From a virus, in IMG/VR virus record IMGVR_UViG_3300043449_000987, positions 36,368 to 100,367 of that record: DNA of 64,000 nucleotides; one strand, 5' to 3'. The translations under genes and the position numbers were made by a program. The notes beneath the pieces were generated by a model that saw nothing but the letters and a program-made list of their open reading frames with translations, had not been told where the DNA came from and made no database searches. This document shows, piece by piece, positions 52,501 through 58,668 of the stretch (position 1 is its first letter; each line of letters starts with the position of its first letter).

Positions 52501-53210
52501 TCTAAAATATAATAACCAGTGCTTTCTAAAAGACCATAGGCTTTTGCTTCAATACCGTATAGTGTTGGCAAATTAATTGTAGACGGAATTTGTACTGGTT
52601 GAATTCCCAAAGAAACTGCATTAAACTCTTCAGACCACTGACCAACAGTAACTCCATTAATAAGAAAGTGATAATCATTTTGATTTTCAGAAGCGTTGAG
52701 ATAAGAGATAGCAATTACAGCCCTCATAGTGGTGTTATCTTGTGGTACTGAAAAAGTTTCAGACACAAAAGTCCATGCGTCATATACTGATGTATTAAAG
52801 TTTTTTAAATTACGAACTACTTCTCCAGTTGTTACATCATTGTACTCATACCCAATCTGAATGCTTGCAATATATGGAGAAAGGGAATATATATATGTTC
52901 CAACCGCAAAGGTTCCATATTCACGATTAAGAGTATTAAAATTAACTAAATCATCGCTCACACAAATAACTGTATTTAATTCTTCTGTTGGAATATCTCC
53001 AATTATTTTTGATGTTGGGGCGTTAATAAATGGTTCGTCCAATACTGAGGGAAAATTAATTACTGTGCCGTTTTTAATGTCCCAAGTAGTAAGATCTCTT
53101 TGCTGATTGGTTATTAAAGAAATGTAGTCTGCTTTATCATCTAAAGCCCACAAAACCGTTGGGTGTTCAGAAAACACCTTTTCTGCATATAGGTTTGATG
53201 GGCTAGACAT
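49503..53210 (-). CDS. Giant LamG/jelly-roll-like virion structural protein
   Basis: 1235 residues, rich in Asn, Tyr and Ser, predicted almost all beta. Two or three LamG-like modules are seen: YTCEMWLRINASTTEPKRIFGP ... VHIRITKDSASLLINGDQVISL near 285-365; VAFYGTFKITSLSSSRQTLLRLEDQNNGNYFSIDIV near 530-590; and near 1040-1140. Such proteins bind sugars or decorate tails or capsids. It stands alone between the accessory genes and the head genes. A TGATAAAAT box 9 bases before the ATG and the lack of a ribosome site suggest a leaderless message. Role as whisker, fibre or decoration is inference. Confidence 0.6.
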   Translation of the reverse strand: MSSPSNLYAEKVFSEHPTVLWALDDKADYISLITNQQRDLTTWDIKNGTVINFPSVLDEPFINAPTSKIIGDIPTEELNTVICVSDDLVNFNTLNREYGTFAVGTYIYSLSPYIASIQIGYEYNDVTTGEVVRNLKNFNTSVYDAWTFVSETFSVPQDNTTMRAVIAISYLNASENQNDYHFLINGVTVGQWSEEFNAVSLGIQPVQIPSTINLPTLYGIEAKAYGLLESTGYYILDESSLSSKNSGVPMVYGSSNVTVMVPNDNNYPSLILPGHGFLNDVGKYNEYTCEMWLRINASTTEPKRIFGPIGSTDGLYVDGPFLVLKIDNNVGSHYVGEWTRPMLVHIRITKDSASLLINGDQVISLSFITDNLSFPLEYENSKNQDWLGFYSYVDASPIEVDCVAIYTYSVPSLVAKKRFVYGQGVELPENINSAYSGTSAVIDYPFANYTNNYNYPDLGKWDQGLVDNLYIQNNILSTPNYALPEIVLQSKTKEDLYADCKAVQSEDDLFITLRPNSSWSNENGYLFFNDTNQINDQTVAFYGTFKITSLSSSRQTLLRLEDQNNGNYFSIDIVNSDIEYNLLYNNEFKNVYTSYGIGVGEIFSVGMNFQDFALYAGGDALAFLGNKTALKMYVAGTRNMTQTFLGKIYNVGLCNERNFSLISELFNSYGVPVEYENVFDAYTQGVEFDAGLYMHYVEQTLDGGDWEDWRYELTRRIKDHVASYTLVPYEYFDNFGLDINVSGYWEDNLPLTYFAKYIQDKSGNQKYDLDFIQFNLNYPAPSNFEERSINSSWTYSQLQAEYGNPIQRDYSSLDNELYTGYQDYVDLQNRADKIYYYDTSKSVVRSYISFQYTSTGANARSNYFNTTYPARSGGIVEPGSDWITSKYEVVDNMILYPPSGADFNDLSLVVHLDFSVKGILRNSVKIKKLQLASQSLNESSITEIGTRFGVPMYPYRKNGFYYDYKNPNPYSIYKGSSPYLYLTRYSGIQVKGTYDPLINRGVAIPINSGLASNYQVMAMQVAVRYDQDLFPFAATQIFEVDSKGSLLKFFMEANSPTGDRARIYAINANTGRIENGITFYLNGNIVREPVITTRQWAFIGISFSNVLNFNNYLGSFKINGPILTNLISHYQSTNLQEVQTVTKRPWFKVRFSGPVELDWQYWNSSYIWNGVLVLSSTSYYGVKPSDIYKSYTGTNKIIVDDYNALEANPKVLSFGSYEYNVYSDVSWQSRTVNAV

Positions 53211-53219
53211 AATAAGTCT

Positions 53220-53228
53220 ATTTTATCA
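53220..53228 (-). promoter_or_regulatory. Putative extended -10 box for the giant structural gene
   Basis: TGATAAAAT, 9 bases, ATG 53210 on the minus strand; one mismatch from TATAAT. Confidence 0.4.
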
Positions 53229-53735
53229 CACTATGCGTGTGAACCAGCGTGGTATTGTGTATCTAGTTCCATTAAGAATAGGCTTAACACCATGAACAAA
53301 ATCTGGTGTATCTGGAAAACAAACCAAATCTCCTGCTCCTGGTTTAAAGTTTATATTATGATCTGGAAAATATATTTCTCCGCCTTCATAATCCGTATTT
53401 ATATAAATGAGAGTAGCAATATCATTTGGCTTTGTAGAGTCAAAATGCTCATGCATCCCAAACCCCTCCTGAAATCTTGCAATGTGTGTTTTTGTTTTAT
53501 CATAGTCGGAAAATGGTCCAGGATAGTTATCTCTAACAAACTTTAAAACATCTACTCCGTAATCATTAATTAAATCAGCGACTTCATCACTATTAAATGA
53601 GGCATGAAATGTAAATTCTTTTTCTCCATTACCATACTCAAGAAACTCATCATCATATTTTTTTGCATAACTAGTAATCGTTTCTGCATGTTCAACTGAC
53701 ATAAACCCTGGAATTATTTTGATTAAATCACTCAT
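53226..53735 (-). CDS. 2OG-Fe(II) oxygenase, prolyl-4-hydroxylase type
   Basis: 169 residues from ATG 53735, which has AAGGA 5 bases upstream and overlaps the previous stop. Core motifs: HEHFDS (His and Asp ligands), YEGGEIYFPDHNINFKPGAGDLVCFP, FVHGV (distal His) and GTRYTIPRWF (Arg for the 2OG carboxylate). All expected active-site residues are present, so an active hydroxylase is likely. Paired with the more divergent oxygenase next to it. Substrate unknown; proline or another side chain of a virion or host protein is possible. Confidence 0.85.
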   Translation of the reverse strand: MSDLIKIIPGFMSVEHAETITSYAKKYDDEFLEYGNGEKEFTFHASFNSDEVADLINDYGVDVLKFVRDNYPGPFSDYDKTKTHIARFQEGFGMHEHFDSTKPNDIATLIYINTDYEGGEIYFPDHNINFKPGAGDLVCFPDTPDFVHGVKPILNGTRYTIPRWFTRIV

Positions 53736-54333
53736 AGAATCCTTTAATTTCCCAATCATCCCAAGATGTCTCTTCATAAGATGTTCTATTTGGCATAAAG
53801 TGCTGTCCCTTTTTACCCATCCATGCTTCTGACAAAAATAGAAACCCTGAAGTTATCTCAGAAAGTCCGTGAAGGTTGTCTTTATTATCTTTAAAGTAAA
53901 TAAGATCTCCAGGATTTGGCTTAAAGGTTTTGCCTAATTTTGAAAAAACAAACTCTCCACCCTCGTCAGCATTTTTCCATACGATATAAGATACATAGGT
54001 TCCCTCTGGCTTTGAGTCTTCGTTATGATGCTGTGGCTCAGATGTTCCTGGTCTATATCTTAAAATGTAATGCTTTGAAAACATTGGAGGATGATACTCT
54101 GATTCATTTTCAGACTGAACTAATTCGTAGTACCCCTTTGAATATTTAGAAAAGATTTCTAAGATGTGGTCTGGCATTTCTCCACGAGTATGAATATCAA
54201 ATGGTGCTCCACCATTGTACAAGTCATCGTGTAGTGGCACGTGCTCTTCTTTTGTATGAAAAGCAATAGTGTCGATGTAGTCTTGAACAATTTTTAAATC
54301 TTCTGTGGAAATAAAGTTATTTACAATTTTCAT
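53728..54333 (-). CDS. 2OG-Fe(II) oxygenase-like, divergent active site
   Basis: 201 residues with the P4H plan: KIVNNFISTEDLKIVQDYI at the start, QHHNEDSKPEGTYVSYIVW, EGGEFVFSKLGKTFKPNPGDLIYF and NLHGLSEITSG. The Fe-binding triad reads HHNED where HxD is usual, and the Arg that binds 2OG is not evident after the distal His (SGFLFLSEAW). It may use another arrangement, or may be a regulatory or inactive partner of the gene that follows. The ATG overlaps the stop of the ribonucleotide reductase gene by one base. Confidence 0.7.
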   Translation of the reverse strand: MKIVNNFISTEDLKIVQDYIDTIAFHTKEEHVPLHDDLYNGGAPFDIHTRGEMPDHILEIFSKYSKGYYELVQSENESEYHPPMFSKHYILRYRPGTSEPQHHNEDSKPEGTYVSYIVWKNADEGGEFVFSKLGKTFKPNPGDLIYFKDNKDNLHGLSEITSGFLFLSEAWMGKKGQHFMPNRTSYEETSWDDWEIKGFYE

Positions 54334-56363
54334 TACTTTACCTTAATTTCACAGTAGTCTGTTGTGCAATATGCCTCACCCTGAGCCTCAAGATTATCTA
54401 CACCATCGTAGATTGCCCCAAAGTCAATGTGCTTCAACTTGCCAACATATGACTCATACTCTTCTTCAGTAATTTGAGTATATGGCTGTTGTGGATAAAC
54501 AGTATTCCCCATTGGTAGAAATGAAACTGCCTTTAATTGTCCCTCGTACATATGTAATGCTGGAACAACATGCTTTGACTCTGTTTCCTTGTCAAATGAA
54601 AGAGTTACAGAAACACCGTTATCTGACCAGTACTTTTGAGCAGTTGCAGCAAGTGCAATCTTTTCAAACAATGTGACATCCTTTTCAGACCTTGGATGAC
54701 CTGACTTGATTGGAAAGTATACAACTGATGTATTTGCTGACACTACGTCATCTTCAATTGTGTACCCTGCTGCTTTGAATAGATGCATCATTGGATCTGT
54801 GTTTCCAAATCGAACTGCACGAAGGAAGAAGTTTCCTCCAGGTCCCCAGTGAACTCCAGGAGTTGCACCAGAAAGAATTGATACAGATCCTGATGGCTTA
54901 ACTGTTGTTACACGAATTGATTCACGAACACATAGCCATTCTGAATAGGAATGGTCATACTTGCGAATTGTAGTATAGCCCTCATCCATCCACTCACGAA
55001 CTGTTGGCAAGCCCTTTTGGTCTGCAAATGATGCAATGCCAGTAAGTGATGTACCAATGCGACGATTGCGTTGCATAATTCCATTTGTCTGCTGCCAGTG
55101 TGTTGGAACAAGGGTTACAGTCTTTCCATATAAATATGCAAACTTCAGGGTACGCAGGAAGTCCTCCTTAGACTCATGACGATTTAAGTGCACCTCTACA
55201 AGTGTACATAATTCGTATGACTCCAATGGCTGCTCCGCACATGGGTTAAAGCCCATCACACGATAGTCTTTACCGTCTGGCGCATCCTTTAGTCTGCCAT
55301 AATTACGAGCAACGTCAAGCCAGATAAAACCTGGTTCTCCGTTTTCTGTAATTAAATCTACATAATCTTCATATTTTGTTCCTACCTCTGCTGAGATAGA
55401 GTTATTAGACATCCAGGCCCATCCTGGGTTTTCTGGATCAAACGAGTTGCGCTCTGGAAACACATCTGAGTTTTTTAAGTTCATAAATGTTTCATCTCCC
55501 TCACTACCTAAAGCAAGAGTTGCAGAACGTCTAACATTTCCTGATACCACACAAGTACCAATTAGGTTTACTAAGTCTACAATAGCACGAGAGTCCAGCG
55601 TTTCACCTGCTCTGGAGCCGATTACACGGTCAATCTGCTCATGTAACTTAATAAGTGGTGCTGGTCCAGATGCAACCCCACCAAAGCCCTTAATGGGCGC
55701 TCCCAATGGTCTAATTAAATCATAATTAAATTTTTGAATACTTTGATTTGCTCGTAGATAAGAGTTAATTAAAAGTCTAACCGACTCTACCCAGCCTTCA
55801 CGAGTGTCTGGAATTTCAAAGATCTCTTCTGGCTCAGTTGGCGCATAGATTGGAAAATTCTTATCCTGTCCAACAGTATCAAAACCTACACCAATTCCAA
55901 GCATCAATGCATCCATTACCCAAGCAAACAAGGCTCCTGGATCATTTTTATCAAGGTCTTTTGTTGAAACCATTGCACAGTTTTGTAATGCTGCTGAGTT
56001 CTTCTTCTCCATAGTCATAGGAGTTCCAAACGCCCACATGCCACGACCTGGTGGTGTCCACTTTAATTCGAACATTCTTTGGAATGCTTCTTGTGCTGAC
56101 TTCTGAGCCTTGTAGTCATTCCATGGCAAACGGTTTTCCTTAGCATGATTCTTTTGTACTGAATACATACCCTCGATTACTCGACGGCAAACTTCATGCC
56201 AACGCTCTTTAGTACCGTCTTCCTTCATTCGAGAATAAGTACGAATAAAAGTAATTTCTCCAAGTGAGTTTTCTGCTGCATCTTTAAATCCAAATGGGCT
56301 TTCTACATTTTTATACTTTTCTACAAAATCTTCTGGAAGCCTAAAACTAAAAAAATCTGACAT
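54333..56363 (-). CDS. nrdJ: Adenosylcobalamin-dependent (class II) ribonucleotide reductase
   Basis: 676 residues, monomeric RTPR type. Active-site Cys375 and Glu377 in NPCAEQ, redox pair Cys129 (NCAMVS) and Cys386 (YELCTLVEVH), TCVVSGNVRRSATLAL near 271, and a C-terminal shuttle pair Cys666/Cys671 (CTTDYC). It converts ribonucleoside triphosphates to deoxy forms with B12 as radical source, so it needs neither O2 nor a second subunit. This supplies dNTPs for replication. It depends on host cobalamin and thioredoxin; no phage thioredoxin gene is seen. Own promoter (56397-56402) and AAAGGA site. Confidence 0.95.
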   Translation of the reverse strand: MSDFFSFRLPEDFVEKYKNVESPFGFKDAAENSLGEITFIRTYSRMKEDGTKERWHEVCRRVIEGMYSVQKNHAKENRLPWNDYKAQKSAQEAFQRMFELKWTPPGRGMWAFGTPMTMEKKNSAALQNCAMVSTKDLDKNDPGALFAWVMDALMLGIGVGFDTVGQDKNFPIYAPTEPEEIFEIPDTREGWVESVRLLINSYLRANQSIQKFNYDLIRPLGAPIKGFGGVASGPAPLIKLHEQIDRVIGSRAGETLDSRAIVDLVNLIGTCVVSGNVRRSATLALGSEGDETFMNLKNSDVFPERNSFDPENPGWAWMSNNSISAEVGTKYEDYVDLITENGEPGFIWLDVARNYGRLKDAPDGKDYRVMGFNPCAEQPLESYELCTLVEVHLNRHESKEDFLRTLKFAYLYGKTVTLVPTHWQQTNGIMQRNRRIGTSLTGIASFADQKGLPTVREWMDEGYTTIRKYDHSYSEWLCVRESIRVTTVKPSGSVSILSGATPGVHWGPGGNFFLRAVRFGNTDPMMHLFKAAGYTIEDDVVSANTSVVYFPIKSGHPRSEKDVTLFEKIALAATAQKYWSDNGVSVTLSFDKETESKHVVPALHMYEGQLKAVSFLPMGNTVYPQQPYTQITEEEYESYVGKLKHIDFGAIYDGVDNLEAQGEAYCTTDYCEIKVK

Positions 56364-56396
56364 GTGTATCGTCCTTTCAAAAACGTGATGAAGTTA

Positions 56397-56405
56397 ATTA
56401 TAACA
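56397..56405 (-). promoter_or_regulatory. Extended -10 promoter for nrdJ
   Basis: TGTTATAAT on the minus strand, 33 bases before ATG 56363. It abuts an 8-bp inverted repeat on its upstream side. Confidence 0.65.
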
Positions 56406-56429
56406 GAGTTTTCTTAAAAGTAAAACTCT
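56405..56429 (-). repeat. Inverted repeat in the nrdJ upstream region
   Basis: AGAGTTTT (56422-56429 on the minus strand), 9-base spacer, AAAACTCT (56405-56412); the two arms are perfect complements. It occupies the place of a -35 region next to the nrdJ -10 box. It could be an operator or a weak hairpin after the small Cys-rich gene; the low G/C and lack of a T-run speak against a strong terminator. Confidence 0.5.
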
Positions 56430-56450
56430 ACCTAAATGTTTACTTTAGAG

Positions 56451-56597
56451 TTATGAAAAACTCATACCTCTAGTATGGTTTTTTGGAAAACATCTTTCAC
56501 AAACTGTATAAGAAAATCCAGTATATGGACATCCTACTGTTTTTTCTTTATGACCGAATATAAAACAAATTGTTTTTTTAATCAAAGTGGTATCCAT
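56451..56597 (-). CDS. Small Cys/His-rich protein upstream of nrdJ
   Basis: 48 residues from ATG 56597. Cys11, His16, Cys23, Cys33, Cys36 and His41 are spread so that a zinc site (for example Cys23/Cys33/Cys36/His41) is possible (GCPYTGFSYTVCERCFPKNH). It overlaps the end of the oxygenase-like gene by 16 bases, and a weak GGGG site precedes it. The CERCFP motif and even spacing of Cys make a chance ORF less likely. Role unknown; a redox or metal-binding partner near nrdJ is only a guess. Confidence 0.5.
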   Translation of the reverse strand: MDTTLIKKTICFIFGHKEKTVGCPYTGFSYTVCERCFPKNHTRGMSFS

Positions 56598-57241
56598 ATG
56601 TTTTCATTTACCCCACTTGCTTTTGGTGCAATGTCGTAAGCAATAGTAATACGTGGTTTATCTTCAAACCAATCATCTCGTCCATGTGGATGTCCAGTTT
56701 CTGAAATAATTGCACGATTATTTTTATTATGATTTTCAAACAAATCTGTTCCATAAATTTCATAATAAGTAATTGATGGCTCAGCATTTACACAATAATA
56801 GCCATGAAATACTGGTGCACCTTCTCCACCCATATGATCATGCATAAAGCGTTTATTCTTAACTGGGTTTACTCCAGACCCACCCTCTGTTTTAGGGTCA
56901 TAGTTATACCAGCCATGGATCATATAGGACTTATCATCAAAGGACATATTGTAATACTCACACGCTTCTTTGGTTGCCTCTCTAAGGGCATCCTGAAGGC
57001 TTTTAATGCCTATATGATCAAAGTTAAAGACATTATATTCCATTCCAAGTTGTGTGGTTACACCATTTTTCTTATTAAATGCAGCCAATCTGGATGGCTC
57101 AATATTAAATAGTTTTCCTTCAAGCATTAAGTCTTGTTGCAATTCTAGATAATTGTACAAATCATCAAGATCTGTATTTAAAAATCTTTCAAAAAATTTA
57201 TGTGGTGGCTTTGTCATTGCAATCATGCTAGAGGTATCCAA
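56582..57241 (-). CDS. 2OG-Fe(II) oxygenase-like protein (2OG-FeII_Oxy_5-type), second of pair
   Basis: 219 residues, a close paralogue of the gene at 57223-57885. Shared blocks: KFFERFLN..., ACEYYN..., MIHGWYNYD, HDHMGGEGAPVFHGYYCVNAEPSITYYE, NNRAIISETGHPHGRDDW and PRITIAYDI. The HxH motif, second His-rich loop and R-I-T-I-A-Y match the beta-helix layout of the 2OG-FeII_Oxy_5 group, from memory. The exact Fe ligands are not certain. It overlaps its paralogue by 19 bases. Confidence 0.65.
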   Translation of the reverse strand: MDTSSMIAMTKPPHKFFERFLNTDLDDLYNYLELQQDLMLEGKLFNIEPSRLAAFNKKNGVTTQLGMEYNVFNFDHIGIKSLQDALREATKEACEYYNMSFDDKSYMIHGWYNYDPKTEGGSGVNPVKNKRFMHDHMGGEGAPVFHGYYCVNAEPSITYYEIYGTDLFENHNKNNRAIISETGHPHGRDDWFEDKPRITIAYDIAPKASGVNENIWIPL

Positions 57242-57885
57242 TGCTGTTCTTGATCCATTGCAAATCTTTGAAGATCTCTTAATGGTATAACGTCATAGGC
57301 AATAGTAATTCTTGGACCATCCCAATCCCAGTCTGCCTGTGCATGTGGATGCCCCATCTCAGACAAAACTGCACGATTATTAATGTTTTGATTCTCTACT
57401 TCATTATCAAATACTTTGTAGTGTGTTACAGATGGTTCAGCGCTTACACAGTAATAACCATGAAAATTTGGAGCGCCAGTTGGACCATGATCGTGCCAAT
57501 CTAGTTTTCCCTTTTTAGTGTAATTAATATTAAACCATCCCTGTAGCATAAACTTTTCTTTTTCAAAGTCAAGGTCGTAGTAGGAGCATGCCTCTTGTGT
57601 CATTTCTTTTACTGCCTTATATAAATTATATATTCCTATTGAGTGGAACTGAAAAACATTGTATTGGCGCCATTTCATAGTAGAAACACTGTTTGATTCT
57701 TTCCATAAATCTTTGTCTGTAACTGGTGTTACACCAGTAATTTTTGCCTGCTCAATTTTTTCATATCTATTTTGTAATTCTGAAGATAAGATCAACAGGT
57801 TGTTGTCTAGATTTCTTTCAAAGAATTTGTGTGGCTGAGGCGACTTGCTAACACTTTTCATGCTTGTGTTATACTTGCTTTCCAT
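57223..57885 (-). CDS. 2OG-Fe(II) oxygenase-like protein (2OG-FeII_Oxy_5-type), first of pair
   Basis: 220 residues. Blocks HKFFERNLDNN, ACSYYDLDFEKEKFMLQGWFNINY, DWHDHGPTGAPNFHGYYCVSAEPSVTHY, NNRAVLSEMGHPHAQADWDWDG and PRITIAYDVIPL are shared in order with its downstream neighbour, showing a tandem duplication. Likely Fe(II)/2OG hydroxylase; substrate unknown. Own promoter (TGCTATAAT at 57908-57913) and GGAGC site. The pair lies between a sulfotransferase and nrdJ. Confidence 0.65.
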   Translation of the reverse strand: MESKYNTSMKSVSKSPQPHKFFERNLDNNLLILSSELQNRYEKIEQAKITGVTPVTDKDLWKESNSVSTMKWRQYNVFQFHSIGIYNLYKAVKEMTQEACSYYDLDFEKEKFMLQGWFNINYTKKGKLDWHDHGPTGAPNFHGYYCVSAEPSVTHYKVFDNEVENQNINNRAVLSEMGHPHAQADWDWDGPRITIAYDVIPLRDLQRFAMDQEQHWIPLA

Positions 57886-57907
57886 TTTTGCTCCATTCGT
57901 TTTTATT

Positions 57908-57916
57908 ATTATAGCA
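57908..57916 (-). promoter_or_regulatory. Extended -10 promoter for the oxygenase pair
   Basis: TGCTATAAT on the minus strand, 22 bases before ATG 57885, overlapping no gene. Confidence 0.6.
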
Positions 57917-57923
57917 CAAAAAA

Positions 57924-58658
57924 TTATTCAACAAAACCATGTTTGTCAATGGCATAATCGTATATCTCTAAGTCTATACTGTTTAACTCAATAATTCTTT
58001 CATACTGGGAGTTTGATATTTTAAAATCTGTTGGGCTGCTTTGATTAATAGGATTTTTAAACAAAAATGGGTTAACGTTAAGTAATTTTGGTAAACCAGA
58101 AATAATTCCATCAATATCTTCTATAAAAAAAATATGGTGGCTATCTATAAACTTAAAAGCATCCTCTTTTGTTTTTTCATTATTATTAATAAACCAGTTA
58201 TTTTCAATCATGGGCTTTTTTTGCAACATTTTACCCTGAATAAAAAATGGACTATTTTTTACAACATCATTATAACTATCAACATCGATTGTTCCAGTTA
58301 AAAATTTAAACTGTGTGTTTGAGTTTAACTCAGACATCAAAGGATTATAGAGCCAATAATCTAGTAATTCTTCACTAGAAATTTCTGGAAACATGAATTT
58401 TGTATATTTAACAGTACTCAAAAATCTATCTACTGGATTTCTTAATATAGTAAAAACTAATGGATTTTTCATATACTGAATAGGATAATTTCCCCAATGT
58501 CCAGCCACATAATAAGAGTTAGAAATAATATCTTTGTTTAACTCAGTGTTATGATTAGACAGATAACCTTTGTTAGCAAACTCATTTTTTAAATGTGTCT
58601 TAACAAAGGTTCCGCCCGTTCGTGGAATATGAGAATGATATATACTATCAAACATCAT
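57924..58658 (-). CDS. PAPS-dependent sulfotransferase-like protein
   Basis: 244 residues. The 5'-phosphosulfate-binding loop HIPRTGGTFVKTHL is at residues 9-22 and the 3'-phosphate-binding segment FTILRNPVDRFLSTVKY near 70-86, the two hallmark motifs of carbohydrate sulfotransferases. It would move a sulfate from PAPS to a sugar or protein. No PAPS synthesis gene is seen, so donor comes from the host. Placed right after the adhesin with a Hint domain. Its start follows the upstream stop by 10 bases and lacks a clear ribosome site, and MM at the start leaves the exact ATG open. Confidence 0.75.
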   Translation of the reverse strand: MMFDSIYHSHIPRTGGTFVKTHLKNEFANKGYLSNHNTELNKDIISNSYYVAGHWGNYPIQYMKNPLVFTILRNPVDRFLSTVKYTKFMFPEISSEELLDYWLYNPLMSELNSNTQFKFLTGTIDVDSYNDVVKNSPFFIQGKMLQKKPMIENNWFINNNEKTKEDAFKFIDSHHIFFIEDIDGIISGLPKLLNVNPFLFKNPINQSSPTDFKISNSQYERIIELNSIDLEIYDYAIDKHGFVE

Positions 58659-58668
58659 ATCTTAACTT

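Noticed and set aside
56364-56450. Cobalamin riboswitch upstream of the B12-dependent reductase
   Set aside because: The region is too short and lacks B12-box-like sequence; only a simple inverted repeat and a promoter are seen.
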